Below the pieces are notes generated by a model, which was not told the origin of the DNA, searched no databases, and was given only the letters and a program-made list of their open reading frames with translations. DNA of 64,000 bases from assembly GCF_000143415.4 (NCBI RefSeq), contig NW_003314293.1:129670-193669 (forward strand). Direction: 5' to 3'. Positions 34,020 to 46,566 of this stretch are shown here, one piece after another; the first letter of the stretch is position 1; each line of letters opens with the position of its first letter. Origin of the DNA: Selaginella moellendorffii. Its lineage: Eukaryota; Streptophyta; Lycopodiopsida; Selaginellales; Selaginellaceae. The translations under genes were made by a program, and so were the position numbers.

Positions 34020-35180
34020 TTATATTTTTAAGATATCCACTATGGATTGCAGTACAAGTTAATTCCCATTGATTAATGGCTACTTAAAATATAATATACC
34101 CTTGAGCAAGGTATATTCTTATATTTCTAAGGTATCTATTCACCCTATTGATTAATGGCTACTTAAAATATAATATACCCTTGAGCAATATATATTCCTA
34201 TATTTCTAAGGTATCTATTATGGGACTGTAGACTATATGGAATAGCTAGTTTATATAATGGAAAGATTAGTAAATTTAGTATGAAAATTATACATAATGG
34301 AAAGATTGGTAGATTCAGCAAAACAATTGGTAAATTCAATATAGAAATTCTATACAATAACTCATAATGGAAATATGTGAGGAATAGCTAGTCTATATAA
34401 TAGAAATATTGATAAATTCAACGTGGGAAATTCTACATAATGAAAGATTAGTAGATTTAGTGTAGAAAGATTAGTAAATTCAATGTGGAAGTTCTACACA
34501 ATAACTCATAATGGAAATATTGGTAAATTCAGTGTAGAAATTTTATACAATGGAAAAATTGGTAAATTCAATGTGGAAGTTCTACACGATAACTAGTTTC
34601 TTCACATGGAATAGTTTATCTACATAATAGAAAGATTGATAAATTTAGTATGGAAATTTTACACAATGGAAAGATTAGTAGATTTAATGTGGAAATAAAG
34701 ATGTTGATTCTTCTTGATTCAATTGTTAATGAAGATATTGACATTTCTAAAGGAGTTTCCTCACATAGGGATTACAGACTAGTTTCCTCATATAATGGTT
34801 TATATAATGGAAAGATTGGTAAATTTAGTGTGGCAATTTTACACAATGACTAGTTTCTTCATATGAAATAACTAGTCTATATAATGGAAAGATTAGTAGA
34901 TTGAGTGTAGAAATTCTACATAATGGAAAAATTGGTAGATTCAATATGGAAATAAAAGTGCTAATTCTTCTTAGTTTAATAATTAATAAGAACATTGGCA
35001 TCTCTAGAGGGGGAGGGGGTTGAGTGCGCTAACTAGTTTCTTCATATAGGGGGGTGAATGTGTTAATTAGTTTCCTCACATGAAATAGTTAGTTTATATA
35101 ATAAAAAGATTGGTAAATTTAATGTAGAAATGAAAATGTTAAAATTGGTAGATTCAGTGTGGAAATAAATGTGTTAGTTC
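34020..35180. repeat. AT-rich irregular tandem repeats (about 40-100 bp units)
   Basis: Units containing AATGGAAAGATTGGTAAATT and TGTGGAAATTCTACACAA recur more than ten times with variable spacing, some with a longer unit including CTAGTTTCTTCACATG. About 27% G+C. No gene. Confidence 0.7.
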
Positions 35181-35211
35181 CTCTTAGCTCAATTGTCAAT
35201 GAGGACATTCA

Positions 35212-35430
35212 TGTAATGCATGTGATTTTTACCATTTATCATATGGTGGTTTACCATAGGATAACCATATAATGGAACTTTAACCCTCCACATACCATAT
35301 ACAATATACTACATGTCCAAAGATAGTTGAAAGGACATATAAGTTCTACATTCAGGAGTCATTCTATGTTTTATTTCCTTTGTTTCTAGATTCTATGCTT
35401 AGAAGTTTGGTTCTATCCCTTTATTCAGTG
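35212..35430. mobile_element. Decayed family A LTR pieces, mixed orientation
   Basis: 35212-35335 is a decayed LTR beginning TGTAATGCATG, aligning with the LTR start at 35659. 35340-35430 resembles the same LTR in the opposite orientation, so the locus has been rearranged. Confidence 0.45.
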
Positions 35431-35563
35431 GAGCTGCAGCTCTCTTGAGAGCCTTACTCTCTTGACACCCTACCCCTCGGGTTGAGCCTAGCAGGAGTAC
35501 CAGATGTCAATTAACATGTGGTGTGATTCCCTTAGCCAACCAACAGAGTCGAACTTAAGACGT

Positions 35564-35574
35564 CTTTGATACCA
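35564..35574 (-). promoter_or_regulatory. Primer binding site of a small LTR element (TRIM-like)
   Basis: The minus strand reads TGGTATCAAAG just before LTR start TGTAAGCTCC (35577 on the plus strand), one base off the tRNA-Met PBS. It marks the 5' LTR of a small element, internal side to the left. Confidence 0.55.
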
Positions 35575-35576
35575 AA

Positions 35577-35658
35577 TGTAAGCTCCGGAGTTTAGACTTC
35601 CTGGGAGGTCATTTAGCCCAGTACTATTCAAACCCAAGGACACTTAACCCCAAATATC
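35577..35658 (-). mobile_element. Small LTR (TRIM-like), part 1
   Basis: TGTAAGCTCC... interrupted after 82 bp by the family A element at 35659; the remaining 112 bp lie at 49472-49583, ending GGTTGCTTACA. A second copy of this LTR stands alone at 51764-51903. Confidence 0.6.
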
Positions 35659-36783
35659 TGTAGCGCACGTGGTTTTGACCCTTTATCCTATGGTGATTTA
35701 CCATAGGATAACACCACGAAGCGGAACCTAAACCCTCTTTGTGCCACGTGACAGATGCCACGTGTCCATGCCACGTGTCCTTAGGAACCCGAGGTTCAGA
35801 GCCTTGGGCCACTGAACGAAGGAACGGTGCCAAACTCCCAAGCGTGACGCCAAGGAGTGGTGCGGAGCAACTCCCGAGCATATAGCCCAAGGAGCGAAGG
35901 GACAGAGGCCCGGAGCGACTTGGAACAGTCCTAGAGCAACCAGCATCCCAATGCCAGGACCAGCACGCAAAACGGAGCCAAACGGAGTTTGGCGCTATTT
36001 CAGCATACCGGTGGCCTAACGTGAGGATATGGGTACTCCACCAGCTAGCATGGAATGGAACTTGGGCTTAGACCCAAGCCGGACGCAGAACAAGGACAGG
36101 CACGCAAGCGGGAGCTAGACTATGCCTCAGGTTGGTCGGCCATGCCCGACCTACCCACTATCCCTACTATACATTTGGAACCCCCCACAACCCCCCCCCC
36201 CCTTGAGGAACACACGCTTTGGGCTTTCACCCCAAGCCTCCCTTAGTATCAGGAGTTAGTCTCTGGGACAAGCTTGAAACTTACTAAATATGGAATGTCC
36301 TTAGAATGCGAATTTGGACACGGGACAAACACCATTGTGTTCAGGCCGATCTCTACATTCCGTAGATATGCCAAATGAGCAAATCTAAACACTTTCCATA
36401 AATAGCATTTGGGACCGAAATGAGACTAACACAAAGGGCATGATAGCGAGGGTGTTTGGCAGACACGGTAAGCTATCATCTAGCGATGTTGAGGGACCAA
36501 TCTTAATATCGCGGGGGTTCCCAACACTAGCAAGTGCAAGCCAACATCATGAGTTTCTCATCACCGTGTCAAGTCTGCTTGACTTAATGACAACTTAGGA
36601 TTTCCTTCCTTAGTGCCCTTCCGGTCTAAGTGCACATGTGTTGACCAGTTTCTCAACTAGCTTAGGCGGAGACTAATAACGGGTCCAGCAATATCGACCT
36701 CCTGCCATCGTGGCAGTAAGAAAGAATATCCGAAAGGACTAGCCGACAGGTAACTTTCGATACCTAAAGTCACATTCGTGACA
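35659..36783 (-). repeat. E1 3' LTR
   Basis: 1125 bp, TGTAGCGCAC ... TTCGTGACA on the plus strand. Contains a 12-bp-arm stem-loop (35683-35711) and several CACGTG sites near its PBS-proximal end. Short frames such as 36055-36246 recur in every copy only because the LTR is repeated. Confidence 0.9.
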
Positions 36784-36798
36784 CTCTCCCCCCCTTGG
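36784..36798 (-). promoter_or_regulatory. E1 polypurine tract
   Basis: The minus strand reads AAGGGGGGGGAGAG immediately before the 3' LTR; this tract primes plus-strand DNA synthesis in LTR retrotransposons. Confidence 0.75.
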
Positions 36799-39302
36799 GA
36801 AGATCGACGTCCTCGTCGATGCATACTCGAGTCTAGAAGACCGTCAAGGAAACAACTCCAGAAAAAGTTCACGGAATTCACACTATATGAGAAATGCACC
36901 AACTTAAATGAGTTAGGGAGCAACCTCTTTGTCTAATGCGGATGCGCTACCAGCTCAGACACCTTCCGGCCGTCGCCGACAAGGAAATGACCAACGGAAT
37001 CAGCCACCCTTGCTGCATTGGGTGTCACCCAGCTACAAAAGTGTGATATGCCCTGCCCGCAGAGACATAGAGAGAGAAGCTAGAGGCCCCAACCCTCCTG
37101 AGCAAAGAAACCAAACCCGTCGGTAAGGTTTAGATAGACTACTGTCAACAGGCAGTTTAGAGTTGTTTACACGGTCACGCCCTTTCACGGAACAAGGAAC
37201 ATCGACAGAGAGGCGGGTTATGTGACCAGTCGACAGTAGCTACCCCATGACTAGAGATTTCACCATGCACACGAAGTGCCGAAGCCAGTCTGCCTATACT
37301 GGCCCAAACTCAAAGATCAATATATATGGACTATATAAAAGTCATAAACAATGATATCTTAGAGATTTAATGATCATCCGATAAACTAGTATTATAGTAT
37401 AAGAACCACCAAGATCACTATCATTGGAAAACATAGGATTCACCATCTAACAAAATTCAATAGCAAGTATATCATCAAGTAAACTCAATGATAAAACTTA
37501 ACTACCGAAAATGGCTAATAGCATGCCAAATAACTCATAAAACACAACTCAAAGAACACAAAGTATCATTGACTAACAAGCACAATGCTCGTGAATGTAT
37601 CACCCGAAGGAATAACATCCTAATCTATCAAAACTAACTCGAGCAACAATCAACAGAAGAAAATGAATGTGGTAAGACCAACAAACACTCATTCCTGCCA
37701 ACTATCACAAAAGCCAATCTGAATAGATCCCAGCCAACAATACCAAGGAACTCAAGTTGCCTAAGCAAGTGTCAGCAACATCCTACTGACGTCTCAAACC
37801 CAAGAGACCAATCCAGAGCAAACCACAAAGAACATGTGGTATTGCCAAAAGCCAAAAGCTATCAAAGAGAACAACTAACTATCATGAAAGATCGTCAATC
37901 AGCCCATCAATGTAGTGATGTATAATCATCGTTGAAGAAAGAATCTACCATCCCGAAGAATAGCAAATAATTCCAAACCAACAATAATCAAGCAAAACTT
38001 GTGATAAGGACAATCAACTACCCTAGATGATAGTCAATCATCACCAATGATTGCCAGATGCAAAAACAAACTTCAACATCGAAGCTAATGAGCCAAAATG
38101 CCTTCCCCAACAACTTCTAACAAATGGAACAATGAGCACAAAACTCAAGAACCAAAAGCTCGAAGAAGCCTATAACTAAGTCTTGCCTAATAATGATCAC
38201 GAGTCTCATAGAAGTTAACTTCAATGCTAAAGAATAAATCATGGTGCAACTCACAATATCTTCTTCAACACATTCATAAGCCAAACTTCATAATGCCAAA
38301 GCTAATGAAGAACATTTCTGCATCAATCCAAAAGCTAAGCATAACGAAGCTATGCTTAACAAGTGATCATCAAACGATCCTCCATGAATCCATCTATAGC
38401 AAGACGTAACTCACTTCATAACAAGCTCAAAAAGAATCATTAATGATTGCTATATTCCGAACTCAAATCCAGCAAGGACTCAACATTCTAATATCGATCA
38501 CTAACTCTTCTTCTCGTAGAGTTAGCATAGTCCACGACTAAATCACTTTTCAAGGAAAAGCTAAAGCTCAACCCTCATCTAGACCCAAACACTAAACTCA
38601 CGTCATCGAGTCATACACTTGTCCAACATGAACGTGATACCTTCGGTATGAGATAAAAGTTCATTGACAAGCACAAACTAAATGACCACTCGAATCCAAC
38701 TCAACTGCAATAAGCTCACCAATGCATTTAGCCAATAGCTCTGAGCATGCTTTGAAGAGGCTAGCTATGCATGATCAACACTTAGCTGAAACTAAAGTGA
38801 AGACCATGAGATGGATCTATATTGGTACACAACCTCCTCATAGACAAAGCTATAGTATGGGTACCAACATCTCAAACTCAAACAACTAAGTTGGACATCA
38901 CCATCCTCAGCCAAGGCGCAAGGCCACCAAGACCAAGTCAAGATCAGTGAGAGCTCACTACTCTCATAGAGTCTAATGAAATGCAAGGTGCAACCTACCA
39001 CCAAGCAGAACACTATAGAAGACAGGCACAAGGGTCACCTTTCTTAGAAAAGCGCAACGGCCACTTTTCTACACCAACTCCAGACTCTATCCAACTCAAT
39101 TGCCTTAGCCCCAAAAGTCAGCATCCCTTTCGGGTTGCATCATACAAACTACCTACCAAGGTCTAAGTTAACCGAAGTCAACTCCAACCCCTTCACTAGT
39201 TTGTACTGGCTTTCGAAAACAGAATGGTTTTCGGACAAAATGATCAATAGACCAGCCATTGGAAAAGTCTAAGAAAATTTGTGGAAAATTTCCCATCCTA
39301 CA

Positions 39303-40433
39303 TGTAGCGCACGTGGTTTTGACCCTTTATCCTATGGTGATTTACCATAGGATAACACCACGAAGCGGAACCTAAACCCTCTTTGTGCCACGTGACAGAT
39401 GCCACGTGTCACATGCCACGTGTCCATAGGAACCCGAGGTTCAGGGCCTTGGGCCACTGAACGAAGGAACGGTGCCAAACTCCCAAGCGTGGAGCAAAGG
39501 AGTGATGGAACCGGACCACAAAGCAACTCCCGAGCATATAGCCCAAGGAGCGAAGGGACGGGAGCCCGGAGCGACTTGAAACAGTCCTGGAGCGACCAAC
39601 ATCCCAATGCCAGGACCAGCACGCAAAACGGAGCCAAATAGAGTCTAGCACTATTTCGGCATACCGGTGGCCTAACGCAAGGATATGGGTACTCCACCAG
39701 CTAGCATGGAATGGAACTTAGGCTTAGACCCAAGCCGGACGCAGAACAAGGACAGGCACGCAAGCGGGAGCTAGACTATGCCTCAGGTTGGTCGGCCATG
39801 CCCGACCTACCCACTATCCCTACTATACATTTGGAACCCCCTATAGCCCCCCCCCCTTGAGGAACACACGCTTTGGGCTTTCACCCCAAGCCTCCCTTAG
39901 TATCAGGAGTTAGTCTCTGGGACAAGCTCAAAACTTACTAAATATGGAATGTCCCTAGATTGCGAATTTGGACATGGGACGAACACCATTATGTTCAGGA
40001 CGATCTCTACATTCCGTAGATATGCCAAATGAGCAAATCTGGACACTTTCCATAAATAGCATTAGGACCAAAATGAGATTAACACAAAGGGCATGATAGC
40101 GAGGGTGTTTGGCAGACACGGTAAGCTATCATCTAGCGATGTTGAGGGACCAATCTCAATATCACGGGGGTTCTTGATACTAGCAAGTGCAAGCCAATGA
40201 CTCAAGTTTCTCAAACTAGGCCGAGTATGCTCAGCAAGAAACACATAGGGTTCCTACCTTATGTTTATCCAATCTAAGTGCATGGTCATTGACCAGTTTC
40301 TCAACTAGCTCAAGTGGGAAACTGATAACGGGTCCAGCAATACCGACCTCCTGCCATCGTGGCAGTAAGGTAAGAGTGTCCGTAAGGACTAGCCGACAAG
40401 TAACTTTCGATACCCGAAGTCACATTCGCGACA
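39303..40433 (-). repeat. E2 3' LTR
   Basis: 1131 bp from TGTAGCGCAC to TTCGCGACA. It lacks a 16-bp duplication around the CACGTG cluster that is present in the 5' LTR. Confidence 0.9.
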
Positions 40434-40450
40434 CTCTCCCCCCCTTGGGA
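40434..40450 (-). promoter_or_regulatory. E2 polypurine tract
   Basis: The minus strand reads AAGGGGGGGAGAG directly before the 3' LTR. Confidence 0.75.
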
Positions 40451-42549
40451 AGATCGACGTCCTCGTCGATGCATACTCTAGTCTAGAATACCGCCAAGGA
40501 AACAACTCCATAAAAAGTTCACGGTACTCACACTATGTGAGAAATGCACCAACTTAAATGAGTTAGGAGGCAACCTCTTTGTCTAACGCGGATGCGCTAC
40601 CAGCTCAGACACCTTCCGGCCGTCGCCGACAAGGAAATGACCAACGGAGTCAGCCACCCTTGCTGCTCTGGGAGTCACCCAGCTTACAAAAGTGTGATAT
40701 GCCCCTGCCCGCAGGAACATAGAGAGAGAAGCCAGAGGCTCCAACCCTCCTAAGCAAAGAAACCAAACCCGTCGGTAAGGTTTAGATAGACTACTGTCAA
40801 CAGGCAGTTTAGAGTTGTTTACACGGTCACGCCCTTTCAACGGAATAAGGAACATCGACAAAGAGGCGGGTTATGTGACCAGTCGATAGTAGCTACCCCA
40901 TGATTAGAGATTTCAACATGCACACGAAGTGCCGAAGCCAGTCTGCCTATACTGGCCCAAACTCAAAGATTAATACATGGACAATATCAAAGTCATAAAC
41001 AATGATATTTTAGAGATTTAATTATCAGTGAATAAAGCTTAGATTAGAACACAAAAGTATTCCAAGTAAGTTATCATCTGATAAACCAGTATTATAGTAC
41101 AGGAACCACCAAGATCATCAAAATTGGTAAATACAAGATTCACCATCCAAGAAAATTCAATAGCAAGTATATCATCAAGTAAACTCAATGACGAAATTTA
41201 ACTATCGAAGATAGCAGACAGTAAGCTAACAACTTACTAGAGATAACTCAAAGAACACAAAGTATCATTGACTAACAAGCACAATGCTCGCGAATGTATC
41301 ACCCGAAGGAAATAACATCCAAATCTATCAAAACTAACTCGAGCAATAATCAACAGAAGAGAATGAATGTGGTAAAACCAACAAACACTCATGCCTGCCA
41401 ACTATCACAAAAGCCAATTTGAATAGATCCCAGCCAACAATACCAAGGAACTCAAGTTGCCTAAGCAAGTGTCAGCAACATCCTACTGACGTCTTAAACC
41501 CAAGAAACCAGTCCAGAGAAAACCACAAAGAACATGTGGTATTGCGAAAAGCCAAAAGCCATCAAAGAGAACAACCAACTATCATAAAAGATCGTTAATT
41601 AGCCCATCAATATAGGGATGTATAATTATTGTTGAAGAAAGAATCTACCATCCCGAAGAATAGCAAATAATTCCATACTAACAATAATCAAGCAAAACTT
41701 TTTGACATGGATAATTAATTATTCTAGATGATAGTCAATCATCACCAATGATTGCTAGATGCAAATACTAACTTCAACATCGAAGCTAATGAGCCAAAAT
41801 GCCTTCCCCAACAACTTCTAACAAATGGAACAATGAGTATAAAACTCAAAGAACCAAAGCTCGAAGAAGCCTATAGCCAAGTCTTGCTTAATAATGATCA
41901 CGAGTCTCATAGAAGCTAACTTCAATGCTAAAGAAGAAATCATGGTGCAACCCACAATGTCTTCTTCAACACATCTATAAGCCAAACTTCATAATGCCAA
42001 AGCTAATGAAGAGCATTTCTGCATCAATCCAAAAGCTAAGCACAATGGAGCTATGCTCAACAAGTGATCACTAAATGATCCTCCATGAATCCATCTATAG
42101 CAAAACGTAACTCACTTCATAGCAAGCACAAGAAGAATCATCAATGATTGATATATTTCAATTGAAATCCCATAAGGATTCAAAATATTCCAACATCGAT
42201 CACTAACTCTCCCACTTGTAGAGTTAGTATAGTCCATGACTAAATCACTTTTCAAGGAAAAGCTCAAACCTCAACCCCTACTAAATAATCTCGTCTAGAA
42301 CACAACTAACTCAACTTGCCACTCAGTTCATTTGAACGTCAACACAGTTGCTAACTAGCAAATGCATGAATGCCAACAACACAAAGCTAAAGCCAAATTA
42401 TCAACACTATTTTCATCAAGATTAATGAAACTCAATATCAATCCTTGGAAGGATATCTCATTTCACTCAAATCTCAATATCAACAATGTCAACGACAAGG
42501 CATCACTTCAATGCCATCAACACCAAAACAAAGCTAGAAGAAAGCAAGA

Positions 42550-42685
42550 NNNNNNNNNNNNNNNNNNNNNNNNNNNNNNNNNNNNNNNNNNNNNNNNNNN
42601 NNNNNNNNNNNNNNNNNNNNNNNNNNNNNNNNNNNNNNNNNNNNNNNNNNNNNNNNNNNNNNNNNNNNNNNNNNNNNNNNNNNNN
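42550..42685. other. Assembly gap (N) inside E2
   Basis: 136 undetermined bases within the E2 internal domain. Frames drawn across it are not meaningful. Confidence 0.98.
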
Positions 42686-45406
42686 GACTCAATGAAATCC
42701 AACACCACAGACTAAATGTAACCAAATGATATCGACAGAGGTAGATTTGACATGTCAACATGGAAAACCCATGTATGTCTAACGACACGATCCTCCGCAA
42801 CACCATCCGATAAAGCAAGCCCATCACTGCTAAATTATCATCGAGCAAAGCAAGTGTCAACAGTCCTTGATGAAGTCTACAAGTAATCACTAGTCGCAAA
42901 GCAACTAACAATCACTCCTCAACTTGCCTTCACAAGACCCAAACACCAATGCTTGTCACCAAGTTATATACTCGTCCAACAAGAACGTGATACCCCAGGT
43001 ACGAGATAAAAGTTCATAGACAAGCATAAACTAAATGACCACTCGAATCCAACTCAACCGCAATAAGCTCACTCAAACATTAAGCCACTAGCTCTGAGAA
43101 TGCCTTGAAGAGGCTAGCTATGCATGATCAACACTCAGCCGAAACGAAAGTGAAGACCATGAGATGAACTCATATCGGTACACAACCTCCTCATAGACAA
43201 AGCTATAGTATGGGTACCAACATCTCAACCTCAAACAACTAAATTGGACATCACCATCCTCAGCCAAGGCGCAGGGCCACCAAGACCAAGTCAAGATCAG
43301 TGAGAGCTCACTACTCTCATAGAGTCTAACATAATGCAAGGGGCAACCTGCCACCAAGCATAACGCTACAAAAGAAAGGTACAAGGGTCACCTTTCTGAG
43401 AAAAGTGCAACGGCCACTTTTCGATATCAACTCTAGACTCTATCCAACTCAATTGTTTTAGCCTCAAAAGTCAGCATCCCTTTCGGGCCGCATTATACAA
43501 ACTACCTATCAAGGTCTAAGTTAACTGAAGTCAACTCAACCCCTTCACTAGTTTGTACTGGCTTACGAAAACGGAATGGTTTTCGAGCAAAGTGACCGAT
43601 AGATCAGCCATTGAAAAAGCCTAAGAAAATTTGTGGAAAACTTTCCATCCTAGAGAAAGAATGACTCTCAGTCCAGGAATGCAAACTTTCACGGCTCAAA
43701 CAACTTCTTCCTACAAACAACTTCACATAGATTCACCTCAACACAAATTCTCATGACCCATAATATGCTTAAGCATTGAACATCTTTGCCCATTTTTCCA
43801 ATATCCAACACTAACATCCGCAAAGTGCAAAATGAGCATCCAAGGCTTGATCACAAAGACCACATCATCGGATATCCACATTGCACTAACACTCTTCTTC
43901 AACCACCTTCAAGATCCAATGTGAAGCCAAAACACTAACAAGAAAAATGACATGGAAAATCAAGCTCTAAGGAAAATTCCTCATCACTTGAATCAACAAT
44001 GCCACTTCCACTAACACAAGTGCTAGCGATGTCAATGCATCAACCTCACACCTTCTCCATCCAATAATCTACTCCAAGTGCTAACGGATCAACAGATGAG
44101 CTATAGCAAATGAATGCTACAACCCATTCCCAACACCTTATGGGCAAACCCTCAAGGAAACAAGGTACCAACATAAGCTTAGCATAATGGACCACCAGTG
44201 AGAATCCAGTCAAAGCTACTATAATGCTACTTCGTGCAAGTAGACTAGCTTCTCCATCAACCACTTTGGGGTTGATCATCATTTACCCAAGCAACTTCGT
44301 AAACACATTGCTCATTATCACATGGATATGATATAAATCACAATGACTTGATCATCAATTGAGTAACGCAATGAGCAAGGCTTATGTCATTATTTCAAAC
44401 GTTCATGTGAATATCAAATGCCAACTCGATTCGACAAAATGCAACATAAATGCCACACTCCACCAATAGAGGTTTACGACACCCAACACCACTAACTTTT
44501 GTTCACAACACGGACAAGCTCATGCCACTCTCTTTCCGACCAAACTCAACACTAATCCAACACCAAGCTACTTCAAGGAGCAATAGCAAGGTTCCCCGGA
44601 AAAGAATTGAGCATTGCAACCCAAGTCTTCCAATAGTGAGTCTAGACAAAAATGGTTTAGTGTTTCACCACTACCCATCCCATAACTCACCACTTGTAAG
44701 ACCATCACTTCCAACATGCATCAAGGTAGGGACTCTTGATTGCATAATGTGAACACAAGCAATGAGTTAACACCTCTTTGCAAATCATCTCTCCAAGAAG
44801 AGAAAATGATTTACGTATTTGATCCTTCATCCCCAATGAGTCTCTTTCCGGTCTCATCTTTGACCAAACCTCAAACTTGCTTTCGCACTGCCTTCAGTTC
44901 AATCGAAGAAAAGTTTATAAGAGATCACGGCAATAATTACATGAACCAATAAACTATTCCCTACAGTCTTGATTGATCCACTTATAATCATGCCTAGGAA
45001 GGATCTACTAGTGCCATGCTAAACAGCTACGGACCAGCCTATTTGCCACTCATAGCAAACCCAGGGAAAATTTACTTTCACCCATGGTACATGGAACAAC
45101 TCATGGAACCACTGATAGGCTAACATTAATCCTGCCAACTCTAAGTGTAACCTTGAGTTGCTAATGTGCCTCACTCACGAGCCCAAGCGCAAACTCGTGC
45201 TACTGGAACAACTCAAATCCATCTTATGAGCCCAAGAGCAAGCTCACATAATTACAGTACAAGAAGGTAACCGAATCCATACCCAAGGAACGATTGCGAA
45301 GTCTTTGCACCCAAACGTGTACCCACTCGGATCATCGTTTTCATCTCTGCGTATGCAACGAGACTAGTTGCCCAATCTCATTGAATAGTACTCGCTGAGA
45401 CTCATC

Positions 45407-45417
45407 CTCTGATACCA
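45407..45417 (-). promoter_or_regulatory. E2 primer binding site
   Basis: TGGTATCAGAG on the minus strand, two bases beyond the end of the 5' LTR; complementary to initiator tRNA-Met. Confidence 0.85.
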
Positions 45418-45419
45418 AA

Positions 45420-46566
45420 TGTAGCGCACGTGGTTTTGACCCTTTATCCTATGGTGATTTACCATAGGATAACACCACGAAGCGGAACCTAAACCCTCTT
45501 TGTGCCACGTGACAGATGCCACGTGTCACATGCCACGTGTCCATGCCACGTGTCCATAGGAACCCGAGGTTCAGGGCCTTGGGCCACTGAACGAAGGAAC
45601 GGTGCCAAACTCCCAAGCGTGGAGCCAAGGAGTGATGGAACCGGACCACAGAGCAACTCCCGAGCATATAGCCCAAGGAGCGAAGGGACGGGAGCCCGGA
45701 GCGACTTGAAACAGTCCTGGAGCGACCAACATCCCAATGCCAGGACCAACACGCAAAACGGAGCCAAATAGAGTCTAGCGCTATTTCGGCATACCGGTGG
45801 CCTAACGCGAGGATATGGGTACTCCACCAGCTAGCATGGAATGGAACTTAGGCTTAGACCCAAGCCGGACGCAAAACAAGGACAGGCACGCAAGCGGGAG
45901 CTAGACTATGCCTCAGGTTGGTCGGCCATGCCCGACCTACCCACTATCCCTACTATACATTTGGAACCCCCCATAGCCCCCCCCCCCCCTTGAGGAACAC
46001 ATGCTTTGGGCTTTCACCCCAAGCCTCCCTTAGTATCAGGAGTTAGTCTCTGGGACAAGCTCAAAACTTACTAAATATGGAATGTCCCTAGATTGCGAAT
46101 TTGGACATGGGACGAACACCATTATGTTCAGGACGATCTCTACATTCCGTAGATATGCCAAATGAGCAAATCTGGACACTTTCCATAAATAGCATTGGGA
46201 CCAAAATGAGACTAACACAAAGGGCATGATAGCGAGGGTGTTTGGTAGACACGGTAAACTATCATCTAGCGATGTTGAGGGACCAATCTCAATATCGCGG
46301 GGGTTCTTGATACTAGCAAGTGCAAGCCAATGACTCAAGTTTCTCAAACCAGGCCGAGTATGCTCAGCAAGAAACACATAGGGTTCCTACCTTATGTTTA
46401 TCCAATCTAAGTGCATGGTCATTGACCAGTTTCTCAACTAGCTCAAGTGGGAAACTGATAACGGGTCCAGCAATACCGACCTCCTGCCATCGTGGCAGTA
46501 AGGTAAGAGTGTCCGTAAGGACTAGCCGACAAGTAACTTTCGATACCCGAAGTCACATTCGCGACA
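45420..46566 (-). repeat. E2 5' LTR
   Basis: 1147 bp, the same family as 35659-36783, 39303-40433, 48331-49466 and (inverted) 15947-17076. Contains the stem-loop, a CACGTG cluster and a variable poly-C tract. Confidence 0.9.
45427..45552. promoter_or_regulatory. Cluster of five CACGTG (G-box) sites in LTR
   Basis: CACGTG occurs at 45427, 45506, 45520, 45534 and 45547. G-boxes are known binding sites for plant bZIP and bHLH factors. In element orientation they lie at the downstream end of the LTR, so a transcriptional role is inference. Confidence 0.45.

Larger units (their letters stand above)
39303..46566 (-). mobile_element. Family A LTR retrotransposon E2, nested in E1
   Basis: Full element of 7264 bp. 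The 3' LTR is 39303-40433 and the 5' LTR 45420-46566. PBS TGGTATCAGAG is at 45407-45417 and the polypurine tract at 40434-40450. Flanks are CTACA (39298-39302) and CTAGA (46567-46571), a 5-bp target duplication with one mismatch. The uninterrupted target is visible as CCATCCTAGAGAAAG in the homologous internal sequence at 43650-43665. The 4986-bp internal domain, apart from a gap at 42550-42685, has no frame above about 100 codons without N. The LTRs are about 99% alike by eye, so insertion was recent and later than E1's. Confidence 0.9.

Noticed and set aside
38792-39031. 79-88 codon ORF shared by E1 and E2 interiors (also 43118-43384)
   Set aside because: The two versions keep similar sequence, but neither shows a family signature; the older copies lose the frame. 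It could be a small conserved peptide, but support is too weak to annotate.
39332-39697. 121-codon ORF repeated in several LTR copies (also 45489-45827)
   Set aside because: It recurs only because the LTR does; truncated or shifted in other copies and without any domain.
42362-42911. ORFs spanning the second gap
   Set aside because: Undetermined bases inside a non-coding internal domain.
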